Part shown: positions 7,309 through 16,042 of the stretch, in pieces | Numbering within the stretch: position 1 is the first letter of the stretch | Layout: each line of letters starts with the position of its first letter | DNA from: Okeania sp. SIO3B5 | GTDB lineage: Bacteria > Cyanobacteriota > Cyanobacteriia > Cyanobacteriales > Microcoleaceae | Length of the DNA: 33,642 nt | Reading direction: 5' to 3' | Assembly: GCF_010692555.1 (NCBI RefSeq) | Contig: NZ_JAAHHG010000005.1 | Span: forward strand, 26,175 to 59,816 | The notes under the pieces: generated by a model | What the model saw: only the letters and a program-made list of their open reading frames with translations | What the model was told of the DNA's origin: nothing | Database searches by the model: none | Made by a program: the position numbers and the translations under genes

Positions 7309-8409
7309 ATGCGCTTAAAATCTCTCGACGTATTTCGTGGCATTACTATTGCCAGTATGATTCTTGTTAATAACCCTGGCAGTTGGAATCATGTTTATCC
7401 ACCCTTACTTCACGCAAAATGGCATGGCTGTACACCCACAGATTTAGTATTTCCCTTCTTCTTATTTATCGCAGGTATAGCAATGACTTTTTCCCTGTCA
7501 AAATACACCGAAAAAAAACAAGTAACTCCACAAATTTATCGGCGAATTTTACAGCGATGCTTCATACTTTTCCTCTTAGGTTTACTACTAAATGGCTTTC
7601 CTAATTATGACTTAGCTAATATTAGAATTATGGGAGTATTGCAACGTATTAGTTTAGCCTACCTCCTTGCAGCGATCGCTATCCTTAACATTTCTAGAAA
7701 ACAACTTTATTGGCTTTCCGCTGCACTACTAATTGGATACTGGATAGCCATGCAATTAATACCTGTTCCTAGTTATGGCCCTGGCGATCTTTCCCCAGAA
7801 GGAAATCTTGGTGCTTATATCGATCGCCTCATTCTTACCCAACAACATTTGTGGGCGGGAAAACCATACGATCCAGAAGGTCTATTTAGCACTTTACCTG
7901 CTGTAGTAACCGTTTTGATTGGTTACTTTATAGGAGAATGGCTGAAGCATCAACCAACCAAAAGTCGCACTAGCTTAAATCTGGTCATTTTCGGCCTTAG
8001 CTGTTTAGTAGTAGGATATATTTGGGGACTATTTTTTCCCATCAATAAAGCTTTATGGACAAGTTCCTATGTAATATTTACCTGCGGATGGGCCTTACTG
8101 TTATTAGCTGTTTGTTATGAGGCGATGGAAGTCCGAGGTTGGCAAAAATGGGGACATCCATTTGAAGTGATGGGATTAAATGCCATATTGATATTTGTAG
8201 CCTCTGGATTTTTAGCTAGACTAATGATTTATAACAAAATTAGTATGGTTGAAAGTTCTCCTAGTATTAAGACATGGATATATGAACAGTTTTTCCAATC
8301 TTGGGCTGGTTCATTTAATGGTTCTTTGATTTTTGCTATTGTTAATGTGTTATTTTGGTGGGTAATTTCTGATTTAATGTATCGTCGTAGTTGGTTTCTT
8401 AAAGTTTAA
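7309..8409 (+). CDS. Membrane acyltransferase, HGSNAT/NagX-like (COG4299)
   Basis: 366 residues, about ten hydrophobic segments. It opens RLKSLDVFRGITIASMILVN and continues LLHAKWHGCTPTDLVFPFFL, which match the heparan-alpha-glucosaminide N-acetyltransferase family and its bacterial NagX-like relatives. His35 aligns with the conserved luminal His of HGSNAT. Family members move acetyl groups across a membrane onto amino sugars; in bacteria the substrate is usually unknown. Length fits the bacterial family. The start is fixed by the family N-terminus even though the five-heptamer STRR directly upstream leaves no Shine-Dalgarno. No operon partners: MITEs lie on both sides. Confidence 0.85.
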   Translation: MRLKSLDVFRGITIASMILVNNPGSWNHVYPPLLHAKWHGCTPTDLVFPFFLFIAGIAMTFSLSKYTEKKQVTPQIYRRILQRCFILFLLGLLLNGFPNYDLANIRIMGVLQRISLAYLLAAIAILNISRKQLYWLSAALLIGYWIAMQLIPVPSYGPGDLSPEGNLGAYIDRLILTQQHLWAGKPYDPEGLFSTLPAVVTVLIGYFIGEWLKHQPTKSRTSLNLVIFGLSCLVVGYIWGLFFPINKALWTSSYVIFTCGWALLLLAVCYEAMEVRGWQKWGHPFEVMGLNAILIFVASGFLARLMIYNKISMVESSPSIKTWIYEQFFQSWAGSFNGSLIFAIVNVLFWWVISDLMYRRSWFLKV

Positions 8410-8540
8410 TAAATATGGAGTAGGGAGTAGGGTTTAAAGGTATAAGATATTCTTGGTTAATGCCGATAATCTTCTACATTCATTACTGAATTATTATTAT
8501 TACTTAATAACTGAAGTCGCATTGGAAGTATAGAATTATT

Positions 8541-8751
8541 GTAAGCATTCAGCCGTCAGCCATCAGCCATCAGCTATTACTTTTAGTTTAGGATAAAAGC
8601 TTTATTAATTGTCTTACTACAAAATTTTCCTCCCTTACCCTTAAAGTCAGTTGTTAATTTAAACCCACATTCCTTAAGAAGAGAGTCTTGTTGCTGAAGT
8701 CCGCAGTTCCTCCGTAGGAGGCTAGCTGACAGCTAATAGCTGAATGCTTAC
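8541..8751. mobile_element. Family-2 MITE, 211 bp, TSD GAATTATT
   Basis: GTAAGCATTCAGCCGTCAGC at the left, GCTGAATGCTTAC at the right, flanked on both sides by GAATTATT (8533-8540 and 8752-8759). A full-length copy with interior TTTAGTTTAGGATAAAAGC and the inverted GGAGG module at 8694-8722. Confidence 0.92.
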
Positions 8752-8776
8752 GAATTATTTTTGAGAATGGGTATAA

Positions 8777-8903
8777 AACACTTAAAAAGGAGCATATTTT
8801 AGGCGCATAGTTTGGCAGAACAATCTTGGGGCAATTCTTACTTCTACCTACTATAAATTCCCATTTTTCCTGCTTCCTACCCCTACTAAAAGACTTTTGG
8901 TTT
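8777..8903. mobile_element. Family-1 MITE core fragment
   Basis: Contains the family-1 core (ATTTTAGGCGCATAGTTTGG, then ACAATCTTGGGGCAATTC and a polypyrimidine tail) but neither terminal inverted repeat. A truncated remnant between the acyltransferase and GNAT genes. Confidence 0.6.
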
Positions 8904-8982
8904 CTCCTTTAAATGAGAGGCTTTAAAGCTTAATTATTCGATAAGTCCTGATATTTTTAATTAAATATAAACAGATTTGAAA

Positions 8983-9831
8983 ATGAACATTGACCAAGAT
9001 AATTTCATAGTCCGTCCAATGACTCTAGCTGACTTAAAATTAGTTATAAGTTGGGCTGCTGATGAAGGATGGAATCCTGGAATTGATGATGCTAATAACT
9101 TTTATGTAGCTGACCCTCAAGGTTTTTTAATTGGAGAATTAAACGGGGAACCAATAAGTTGTATTTCTGTAGTTAGATATAGTCAAAAATTTAATTTTAT
9201 TGGTATTTATCTTGTCAGACCTGAATGGAGAAAAAAAGGATTTGGCTTAAAAACTTGGCAGGAAGCTTTCAAGTTAATTAATAATCAACCTGCTGCTTTA
9301 GATGCTGTTTTGGAACAAGTTAATACTTACCGTAAATCTGGTTTTAAAACTACTCATAGTCATCTGCGTTATCAAGGAATAATTCCTGGTGAAATATCTC
9401 AAGATGTCAAAGAATTAAAGACTATTAATTTTGAGAAACTTTGTGATTACGATCGCCTTTATTTTCCTGCTGATCGTCATGATTTTCTCAAAGAATGGAT
9501 TAATCAATCAAATGGTAAAGGTTATGGAATAATTAATGATGGAAATTTAGTTGGTTATGGGGTTATTAGAAAAGCAAAAGCAGGATTTAGGATAGGTCCT
9601 ATATTTGCCGAAAACCAAGAAATAGCAGAAAAGTTATTTTTAGCTTTGTGTAGTTATTCGGATAATCAAAATGTTTATATTGACGTTCCCGATATTAATA
9701 AACAGGCAGTTACTTTAGTTGAAAATTATCAAATGCAATGTGTTTTTGAATGTGTCAGAATGTATTCCGGTCTAGAACCAAATATTGATTGGACAAATAT
9801 TTTTGGTGTGACTAGCTTAGAGTTAGGATAA
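8983..9831 (+). CDS. GNAT-family acetyltransferase with C-terminal second GNAT-like domain
   Basis: 282 residues from the ATG at 8983; a TTG two codons earlier (8977) is a possible but less likely start. The N-terminal domain (IVRPMTLADLKLVISWAADE; then IGIYLVRPEWRKKGFGLKTW, about 74-93) has the acetyl-CoA-binding R/Q-x-x-G-x-G/A pattern of GNAT enzymes. The second half (YDRLYFPADRHDFLKEWI, GYGVIRKAKAGFRIGPIFA) matches the C-terminal domain called Acetyltransf_18. Such two-domain proteins acetylate small molecules or protein amines; substrate unknown. No Shine-Dalgarno is evident, and the gene is isolated between MITEs. Confidence 0.85.
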   Translation: MNIDQDNFIVRPMTLADLKLVISWAADEGWNPGIDDANNFYVADPQGFLIGELNGEPISCISVVRYSQKFNFIGIYLVRPEWRKKGFGLKTWQEAFKLINNQPAALDAVLEQVNTYRKSGFKTTHSHLRYQGIIPGEISQDVKELKTINFEKLCDYDRLYFPADRHDFLKEWINQSNGKGYGIINDGNLVGYGVIRKAKAGFRIGPIFAENQEIAEKLFLALCSYSDNQNVYIDVPDINKQAVTLVENYQMQCVFECVRMYSGLEPNIDWTNIFGVTSLELG

Positions 9832-9924
9832 ACTTTCAAGATGATTTGATAGGGTCATTTCAGTTATCAGTTATCAGTACCTCCGACTCAATTCGGTGGC
9901 TTGAAATACTGAATTGAATATTTT

Positions 9925-9955
9925 TTTCATCCCCTTAAAATTAAAAGGGGGGGTT
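9925..9955 (+). terminator. Possible terminator after the GNAT gene
   Basis: CCCCTT (9931-9936) and AAGGGG (9945-9950) form a short stem about 100 bp after the stop, followed by GGGTTTT. Weak. Confidence 0.3.
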
Positions 9956-9995
9956 TTAAACCTTATTTTTTAGTAAACGAAAATCTCCAAATTTA

Positions 9996-10243
9996 GTTAA
10001 GCATTTAGTGGTCAGCTATTAGCTTTATTACCTTTAAAATAGGAAAAAGCAATTGAGAGGTTCCAAAGAATTAAAAATATTGGTAAAAGTTCATCAATTA
10101 ACCTTATTCGTAATTATTCATTACTTTTGAGGTTTAGGTAAGAGACTTTAATGGTAACTTTTATTCTGTTTCAATTTCTCAATTATTTTACCTTCTCCAA
10201 AATTAATAGCTGATAGCTAATAGCTGACGGCTGGAATGCTTAC
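9996..10243. mobile_element. Family-2 MITE, degenerate
   Basis: GTTAAGCATTTAG at the left and GGAATGCTTAC at the right are diverged family termini. Flanks CAAATTTA and CAATTTGT are only partly alike, so this is an old copy. The interior is largely different from the other copies. Confidence 0.6.
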
Positions 10244-10270
10244 CAATTTGTTTAATGCCAGATTATAGTT

Positions 10271-10513
10271 AGGGCTTGCTGATTAATTATAAAAGTATTG
10301 ATTTATATTGGTTTGAGCAGTTTTAGGAGCGAATTGCAGTGCGCCTATTTTAGTTAAAAACCCTCAAAAAGATAGTATTTTAGGCAAACTTAGGCAGAAC
10401 AATCTTGGGACAATTTTTACGACTATCTCTTCTATAATTCCCCTAACTCCTGTCTCCAGTATAGCTGTCTCCTGACTCCTACCTCAACAAAAAGACTTTT
10501 GAGCGCAAGCCCT
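10271..10513. mobile_element. Family-1 MITE, 243 bp, TSD AGTT
   Basis: AGGGCTTGCTGATTAA at the left and GAGCGCAAGCCCT at the right, flanked on both sides by AGTT. Interior holds the core TATTTTAGGCAAACTTAGG and the polypyrimidine tail CTCCTGTCTCC. It ends about 60 bp before the ATP-grasp start. Confidence 0.88.
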
Positions 10514-10571
10514 AGTTATATCTGCAACTATCAGAAAACATAATTGCTGTTTTATATTTCAAAAATTGACT

Positions 10572-11747
10572 ATGTTCTTTGTAGATAAACCATACATCTC
10601 AGAATTTTTCAAAGCTACTGTCAGAGATAACGCTATTCCTGTAGTAGGTACAGATATAGCTCAAAAAATGAACCTTTATAGTGGCACAAATATAATTACT
10701 GAAGAACGAGCAATTGAGATAGTTAAGGAATTAGATAATCCAACTATTTACACTACCTCTGAAAATTCTTATCATTGGATATCAAAACATTTACATTTCA
10801 GCGATATTCCTGAAAAAATAGAGCTATTCAAGAATAAGTTGAAATTTCGGAAGCTAACACAATCAATCTTTCCTAACTTCTACTTCAGAGAGATACCTAA
10901 AAAAGACCTAAAAAGAATTGAATTTGATAAAATTCCACTACCATTTGTTATCAAACCAACAATTGGTATTGAGAGTCAGAAAATTTATAAAGTTTCCAGT
11001 TACTCAGAATGGCTGAAAACTATCGATTTAATCACAAAAGAAATAGCTCCAACTAGAAACTTGTATCCTGAATGTGTATTGAACACCAATTCATTTATGA
11101 TTGAAGAATATATCGATGGAGAAGAATTTGCTGTTGATGCTTATTATAACTCCATTGGCGAACCAGTTATCCTAGGAATTTTTAAGCATCTATTCTCTTC
11201 AGCCAATAGTTTCAGTGACAGAGTTTATTGTTCATCGAAAGAAATTATTGAAAGTAACCTTGACGAATTTACAAATTTTCTCGAAAAAATTGGTAACTTG
11301 GCTAGAGTCAAAAACTTTCCAGTACATATTGAGTTGAGAAGAAATAATAATGGTATTTTATTACCTATTGAAGTAAATCCCATTCGATTTGGTGGTTTTT
11401 GTACTACCGCAGAGTTATCTTTCTTGGCTTATGGCATTAACCCATACTTATATTTTTACTATCAAAAAAAGCCAGATTGGTACAAAGTTATTCAAGGGCA
11501 AGAGAGAAAATTATTTAGTATGGTTATATTAGATAACTCTAGTGGAAAAAATGTCAGCGAAATTACATTATTTAATTATGATAAATTGCTAGAAAATTTT
11601 GAAAAACCCATAGAATTAAGAAGGATAGATTACAAACAATATCCTATCTTTGGCATCTTGTTTATAGAAACTATAGAAGAGAATTTTATGGAAATTAAAA
11701 ACATCATAGATTCAGACCTAAGTGAATTTATCACAGTCAATAGATAG
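10572..11747 (+). CDS. ATP-grasp domain protein (carboxylate-amine ligase type)
   Basis: 391 residues from the ATG at 10572; a TTG six bases earlier keeps the frame but has no better signal. ATP-grasp features: LPFVIKPTIGIESQKIYKV (ATP-binding lysine strand, about 130-150), MIEEYIDGEEFAVDAYY (about 176-192, hinge Glu and base-binding strand) and LPIEVNPIRFGG (about 270-281, metal-binding Glu and Asn). The FCTTAELS tail and GINPYLYFYY suit amino-acid or peptide ligases rather than biotin carboxylases. Such enzymes join a carboxylate to an amine through an acyl phosphate. The substrate cannot be told from sequence and no biosynthetic partner is adjacent. Confidence 0.82.
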   Translation: MFFVDKPYISEFFKATVRDNAIPVVGTDIAQKMNLYSGTNIITEERAIEIVKELDNPTIYTTSENSYHWISKHLHFSDIPEKIELFKNKLKFRKLTQSIFPNFYFREIPKKDLKRIEFDKIPLPFVIKPTIGIESQKIYKVSSYSEWLKTIDLITKEIAPTRNLYPECVLNTNSFMIEEYIDGEEFAVDAYYNSIGEPVILGIFKHLFSSANSFSDRVYCSSKEIIESNLDEFTNFLEKIGNLARVKNFPVHIELRRNNNGILLPIEVNPIRFGGFCTTAELSFLAYGINPYLYFYYQKKPDWYKVIQGQERKLFSMVILDNSSGKNVSEITLFNYDKLLENFEKPIELRRIDYKQYPIFGILFIETIEENFMEIKNIIDSDLSEFITVNR

Positions 11748-11885
11748 GTTGATATATTCATAACTTACACCAAATTTTTAACCTAGTCGATCTAGCAATC
11801 TAAAAGTAGTACAAATATAATTATTGAAAAACGAGGTATTGAGATAGTTAAACAATGAAATAATCCGAGAATTTACCGAATAATT
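11748..11885. other. Short spacer with partial duplicate of ATP-grasp coding sequence
   Basis: AGTAGTACAAATATAATTAT and then GAAAAACGAGGTATTGAGAT (about 11806-11847) echo 10680-10730 inside the ATP-grasp gene (GTGGCACAAATATAATTACT, GAAGAACGAGCAATTGAGAT). A fragment of the gene has been copied just behind its own stop. Confidence 0.6.
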
Positions 11886-12163
11886 AAGGCTTGCTGAAAA
11901 AGTATTTTTGTCAGGGGAGGAGCCAGAATTCAGCAATCCTGCAATTCAGAATCGGTGAATTTCCTACGGAATGCTCCGCAAACAGGAGTAATGAGAATTA
12001 TAGAAGAGGTAGCCAGAAAAATCTTCCCTTGGTTTTCTTCCCCTATCTTGCTGAAAATCCTAGATTTTTGAACCATTACCACCTAAAAGCTAGTATTTTA
12101 TTAGTACCTAAAAAGGCTAAAACATTTATCTGTAAAAAGTTTAAGATTTAATCAGCAAGCCCT
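11886..12163. mobile_element. Family-1 MITE, 278 bp, TSD AATT
   Basis: AAGGCTTGCTGAAAAAGT at the left and ATTTAATCAGCAAGCCCT at the right, flanked by AATT on both sides. It carries a small TTTCCTACGGAATGCTCCGC palindromic module at about 11960-11979. The open frame across it is fortuitous. Confidence 0.85.
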
Positions 12164-12186
12164 AATTAAGGTTTAAAGTCTCTACA

Positions 12187-12284
12187 GTTCATGTCAGGCA
12201 AAAACTCATAAGGTATGGAACCATTAGAGTAGCTTTTGAGATTACATAACTGCAAAAAAAATCCTTAACTGAACTGTATTGTTA
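12187..12284. mobile_element. Family-3 small element, copy 1
   Basis: TACAGTTCATGTC at the left and TTAACTGAACTGTA at the right form an 8-bp inverted terminus (TACAGTTC/GAACTGTA), about 97 bp. Similar ends and interior recur at 24532-24631. No target duplication is obvious. Confidence 0.5.
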
Positions 12285-12289
12285 AATAT

Positions 12290-12415
12290 ACTATTACTAT
12301 GCATAACTACCATAAACTCTACCTTGATTTCCAAAAAATTAGCTAAATTTAAACCATAGTCGCCATTAATACATTAATGTCAAAAACTTTTAATTTTTAA
12401 CTGAAAAATATCTCT
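12290..12415. repeat. Diverged duplicate of the clpP upstream region
   Basis: Aligns along its length with 12885-13008 (for example TAGCTAAATTTAAACCATAG against TTGCTAAAGTTAAACCAGAA, then ATACATTAATGTCAAAAA). The two copies are separated by a family-1 MITE. Confidence 0.7.
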
Positions 12416-12419
12416 AAAT

Positions 12420-12818
12420 AGGGCTTGCTGATTAAATATAAAAGCATTTAAATATAAAGACTTTAGCATTTTTGGATCATAAAAAAGTACCTAGTTTTCA
12501 GCTCTTCATGCTCCAAAAGGAGCGTATTTTAGGCGCATAGTTGGGTAGAAAAATCAAGGGATAATTCTTGCCTAATAATTAATAATTCATCATTAATAAT
12601 TCATCATTAATCATTATTAATTAAATAATTCAGATTACTCTGCCTCCCCTTTCAAGGGGAAAATAAATAAATAATATTTCCTTATGTTCAATCAAGAACG
12701 GTTTTAACCAGAAGTAATTATCCATTATCCATTATCCATTAATGAATCCTACCTCTTCGCTCATTCTCATTTCTCCTGTCTCCTACCCCAGCAAAAAAAC
12801 TTTCCATACGCAAACCCT
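12420..12818. mobile_element. Family-1 MITE, 399 bp, TSD AAAT
   Basis: AGGGCTTGCTGATTAAAT at the left, ATACGCAAACCCT at the right, flanked by AAAT on both sides. The longest copy: an AATTCATCATT repeat, a CCCCTTTCAAGGGG hairpin (12648-12661) and a TTATCCA heptamer array (12716-12745) have grown inside it. Confidence 0.85.
12716..12745. repeat. Heptamer STRR (CCATTAT)n
   Basis: Tandem TTATCCA units inside the family-1 element. Confidence 0.85.
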
Positions 12819-12890
12819 AAATATTGTCAAAATAAGAATAAAAATTAAACAAATTATCAACTATTTTCTCTGTGCAATTGTCTGGTTAAA

Positions 12891-12989
12891 TTATGCCTGA
12901 ATACCAATAAACCCTACTTGACTTCCTAATAAATTTGCTAAAGTTAAACCAGAATCGCTAAGATATATTAATGCCAAAAATTTTGACAT
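12891..12989 (-). CDS. Possible 32-residue peptide divergent from clpP
   Basis: Minus-strand ATG at 12989 reads [20 protein letters not shown] and then [12 protein letters not shown] before a stop. It is mildly hydrophobic. The duplicate at 12290-12415 has three stops in the same frame, so if this is a gene the other copy is dead; more likely the conserved segment is regulatory DNA for clpP. No ribosome binding site is seen and I recognise no family. Confidence 0.2.
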   Translation of the reverse strand: MSKFLALIYLSDSGLTLANLLGSQVGFIGIQA

Positions 12990-13010
12990 TTAACTTTTGA
13001 CTTAAAAAAT

Positions 13011-13598
13011 ATGATTCCAACCGTTATTGAACAATCTGGCCGTGGCGAAAGAGCCTTCGATATTTATTCTAGACTTCTACGCGATCGCATAATATATCTA
13101 GGAGAAGCCATAGATTCCGATCTGGCCAACCTAATCGTCGGCCAATTATTATATTTAGATTCAGAAGACCCAGAAAAAGATATTTATCTGTATATCAACT
13201 CCCCTGGTGGATCAGTCAGTGCAGGGATGGGTATTTATGACACAATGAGACACGTTCGCCCCGATGTCTGTACTATTTGTATGGGAATAGCTGCCAGTAT
13301 GGGAGCATTTCTTCTCAGTGGAGGAACAAAAGGCAAAAGAATGAGTCTACCCCACGCCCGAATTATGATTCACCAACCATTAGGTGGAGCACAGGGTCAG
13401 GCTACAGATATTGAAATTCAAGCTAGGGAGATTTTATACCTCAAAAAATATCTGAATGACTGTTTAGCAGACCACACAGGTCAACCCATAGAAAAAATTG
13501 TGGAAGATACAGAAAGAGACTTTTTTATGTCAGCTACAGAAGCAATGGAGTACGGCTTAATTGACCAAGTTTATAACCGTAACCCCTCTAATTCTTAA
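13011..13598 (+). CDS. clpP: ATP-dependent Clp protease proteolytic subunit
   Basis: 195 residues, the normal ClpP length. The catalytic triad is intact: Ser96 in GIAASMGAF, His121 in [10 protein letters not shown] and Asp170 in TERDFFMS, matching the classical numbering. YINSPGGSV is the oligomer/oxyanion strand. The N-terminus [20 protein letters not shown] is typical of cyanobacterial and plastid ClpP, so the ATG is secure although no Shine-Dalgarno is visible. Cyanobacteria carry several clpP/clpR paralogues; this is an active-type ClpP and not ClpR, and which numbered paralogue it is cannot be told here. It works in a barrel with a Hsp100 ATPase (ClpC or ClpX) to degrade cytosolic proteins. 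No clp partner gene follows. Confidence 0.95.
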   Translation: MIPTVIEQSGRGERAFDIYSRLLRDRIIYLGEAIDSDLANLIVGQLLYLDSEDPEKDIYLYINSPGGSVSAGMGIYDTMRHVRPDVCTICMGIAASMGAFLLSGGTKGKRMSLPHARIMIHQPLGGAQGQATDIEIQAREILYLKKYLNDCLADHTGQPIEKIVEDTERDFFMSATEAMEYGLIDQVYNRNPSNS

Positions 13599-13734
13599 CC
13601 AATTTTTTAAGGAGAAACAAGAAAAAATTTTCCTTTTATTCAATCCTCTTCCTTTTAGGGCTATGCTTTATAAACATCTTTACTTAACATAAAACTTGAC
13701 AAAAATATCATTTGATGTATTAAAGTCTGAAAGC

Positions 13735-13790
13735 TCCTAGTGTCGTTGTGATCGCAACGACAAAAAACAGCTTTTAGGAGTACACAAGTT
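13735..13790. other. Two-tier hairpin downstream of clpP
   Basis: Inner stem TGTCGTTG (13741-13748) with CAACGACA (13755-13762) around a TGATCG loop; an outer arm CTCCTAG before it pairs with TTTTAGGAG about 20 bp after it. No U-run follows, so a standard terminator is unlikely; it could be an RNA 3' structure or a protein site. Confidence 0.45.
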
Positions 13791-13887
13791 AGTCAATTTG
13801 TCAAATCAATAAAACCAACAAAATGCTCGTAAGCTTTTGATAATAGGCATTATACACTTTTGTAAAGAATTTTGCTGATAATGCATA

Positions 13888-13940
13888 GCTTTTAGGGAGA
13901 GGTAATTATCAATTATCCATTATCAATTATCCATTATTGA
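13888..13940. repeat. STRR leader plus heptamer array
   Basis: AGCTTTTAGGGAGAGGTAAT followed by alternating TTATCAA/TTATCCA units, the same leader-plus-array seen at 702-744. Confidence 0.8.
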
Positions 13941-13957
13941 ACTTCTTTCTTCCTTCT

Positions 13958-15121
13958 TCAAGGCGTATCTAACTTCTCTAAATTTTGTAAGAAATCTTGC
14001 AATTGTTCATAGGAAAGACGGGTACGCCCTTCCTCTCCATAGTTTTTTTTGAGATAAGTTTTTCCTTTTGTTGAATTCCAACCCAAACGTTTAATTTCAT
14101 TGGTAGTTTTACCAAATACTTCTAAATACTCCAAAAAGCTTTGTAACTCATCTACACTTAATTGTTCCAAAGATTCTTTGTTATGACTATATTCTAAATA
14201 ATCTTTTTGTTGTTTAAGCTTCCATCCCTGACTCTTACTTTCCTTTGTAACCTTAAGCAAGACATCTAAATATTGATGAAAATTAAATAATTCTTCCGTT
14301 GTTAAAAATTGACGTGTTTTTTGATGATAATTCTGTTCTAGAAAATCTTGTTCCTTTTCTTTAGTCCAGGATAAACTATCAATCAAAATATCTATTTTAA
14401 CATTATCATCAGATACATCGTATGATGTATTTAGTGAATGATTTTCCTCAGTAGTATCAATCGATTGAGCTATTTCTACTGACGAATCTATAGATTCTGC
14501 TGTAGTTATTTCACTATCTATATCATTATTATTTCCAGAATTTATTAATGTTTCTGTCGTCTCATCAATCTTTTCCTCCTCCTGCTCCGTACCATAGTCA
14601 GTATTTAACCAACTATTATCAAATCCACTCGAACTTTGAATAAGATCGGGAATATCATCATAGTTAATACTAGATTCTACTATCTGTAATTTCTCTTTTT
14701 CCACCGAGGTATAAATTTCTGATTCTTCCAACTCAGACGAAGTAGTTGAACTATCAAAAACCTCCTTAGTATCTAAATTCGATATTGCTGCTGGTACTTC
14801 CTCTATATCTATCTCTTTTTCTAAAGAAGTGTTGATATAAGTGTCAGTTTGTGGTATGGGAGGACTAACAGATTGAGTAGGATAAATTTGAACAGAACTT
14901 TTAGGTGTAGAAATAGATTTATCCAGTGGAAGAATGGCAAGCGATCGCTTTCTAGCTTGGTCTTCTGCCAACTCCACAGTATCAGCCGCCCCTAATCCAC
15001 TGGCCAAAGTTTGACCATTAACCTGCACTAGGACACGAACCACATACTTACCATTATGGATAGTAATTAACTCAGAGATTAAGCAACCTGTGGGGTAACA
15101 AGCTCGAAAACGTTCTAACAT
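13958..15121 (-). CDS. Cyanobacterial protein: N-terminal dsRBD-like domain, acidic linker, three C-terminal repeats
   Basis: 387 residues. Residues 1-70 (IHNGKYVVRVLVQVNGQTLA then GLGAADTVELAEDQARKRSL) resemble a double-stranded-RNA-binding-like fold or the similar N-terminal domain of Rad52-like phage proteins. About 80-245 is an acidic, Ser/Thr/Glu/Asp-rich, probably disordered linker. About 246-385 holds three roughly 45-residue repeats of the pattern W-x(8)-YL-x-(Y/H)-x(6)-L-x(3)-L-x-x-F-x-x-L, for example GWNSTKGKTYLKKNYGEEGR. These repeats are known in cyanobacterial DNA/RNA-associated proteins. A nucleic-acid-related role is inference. The gene is convergent to clpP. No clear Shine-Dalgarno. 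Confidence 0.75.
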   Translation of the reverse strand: MLERFRACYPTGCLISELITIHNGKYVVRVLVQVNGQTLASGLGAADTVELAEDQARKRSLAILPLDKSISTPKSSVQIYPTQSVSPPIPQTDTYINTSLEKEIDIEEVPAAISNLDTKEVFDSSTTSSELEESEIYTSVEKEKLQIVESSINYDDIPDLIQSSSGFDNSWLNTDYGTEQEEEKIDETTETLINSGNNNDIDSEITTAESIDSSVEIAQSIDTTEENHSLNTSYDVSDDNVKIDILIDSLSWTKEKEQDFLEQNYHQKTRQFLTTEELFNFHQYLDVLLKVTKESKSQGWKLKQQKDYLEYSHNKESLEQLSVDELQSFLEYLEVFGKTTNEIKRLGWNSTKGKTYLKKNYGEEGRTRLSYEQLQDFLQNLEKLDTP

Positions 15122-15305
15122 AATTGTCTACTTAGTGAAACCTAGATCGAGTTAAAAGTCCAGTTTAATACATTTGCTCAAAACCCAGAGCCATTTCAAT
15201 TACCTTTGCCAAAAAAATAATTTAAAGATATTCTAGGATAGGATAAGTTCATAGCTAACTCAAAAGTTGTGGCCATTAAACAATTTATCTAAAAAGGTAA
15301 ATTAC
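15122..15305. other. Spacer, no gene seen
   Basis: AT-rich DNA between the repeat protein and TnpB debris; it presumably carries the minus-strand promoter. Confidence 0.4.
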
Positions 15306-15745
15306 CTAAATAACATGGGAGCATGAAAGCCATCGTCTTTTAAGCGATGGATGAAAGGCGAGAAGTCGGATTTTAATCCGAAGTATTTTATTTGACCGAG
15401 GAAAGTTATACAAGTATTGCTTCATTTTTAGATGGTGACAATCTACATAATATGGTGAGAAACCCAATGATTGGAAACCGTCAGGAAAGAGAATAAAGCG
15501 TGGTTTGTATAGAAAAGGTAATAATTGGTGTATTAATGCAGACTGTAATGGGGCTGCAAATATCATCACAAAAGTAAGCAGAAAGCTAGGTTTAAACTTA
15601 AGCCGACTGTGTAGGGGCACCGCGGAAATTGTCCCCAAAGAGTATATCTTTGGTCAGCGCGCGAAAAAACGAAGCAACATGGATTTACCGGTGTTGCGTA
15701 GTATCAACTTAGAATCTCCGTGACTTAAGTCCGGGGAGTAGTCAA
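15306..15745 (+). pseudogene. TnpB remnant (IS200/IS605), C-terminal part and right end
   Basis: From about 15455 the plus strand reads EKPNDWKPSGKRIKRGLYRK then NWCINADCNGAANIITKVSR, the RuvC-III end of the TnpB family with its final Asp in NAD-x-NGA-x-NI. Upstream is out of frame with a stop. A hairpin CCATCG/CGATGG lies at 15330-15350. The tail TCTCCGTGACTTAAGTCCGG (15714-15733) resembles a degenerate right-end hairpin of this IS family. RNA-guided nuclease activity is certainly lost. Confidence 0.75.
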
Positions 15746-15796
15746 GACAAACTATGATATGGCTGAATTAGGAAAAGGGAAATCCAAGTGACAGCT

Positions 15797-15998
15797 CCCG
15801 TCGCTAAATCGGAGATTATAGCGCGGGCTTCTCGTTGACTCCCGGCAACCCGGCGGACATTTCACGAGCTTTGGTTTTACTTCCCCGTGCTGCCCCACCG
15901 GAGAAGGAGTAGAAAAATCTCGCTCTACCTATTTTCCTTGAAAGTTTTACATACAAGTGGCGGCTGCAATTTCTGCACAATTCCTTGTAAAACCCCAT
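15797..15998 (-). pseudogene. Minus-strand TnpB 3' remnant with right-end hairpin H1
   Basis: Minus-strand reading GFYKELCRNCSRHLYVKLSR ends in NEKPAL and then the hairpin at 15797-15827 (CCCGTCGCTA, loop AATCGGAGATTA, TAGCGCGGG). The layout (C-terminal codons, AGAAGCCC, hairpin, then GTCAC) is that of TnpB right ends. No zinc-finger or RuvC motif survives. Confidence 0.5.
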
Positions 15999-16042
15999 AC
16001 TTTCAGTTGTCTAGGTTCAGTTTGTAGGCGGCTTGAGCTCTT

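Noticed and set aside
11891-12151. 86-codon plus-strand frame
   Set aside because: Lies wholly inside a family-1 MITE and is not open in other copies.
13741-13762. Rho-independent terminator for clpP
   Set aside because: A good stem but no U-run on either strand; listed only as a hairpin.
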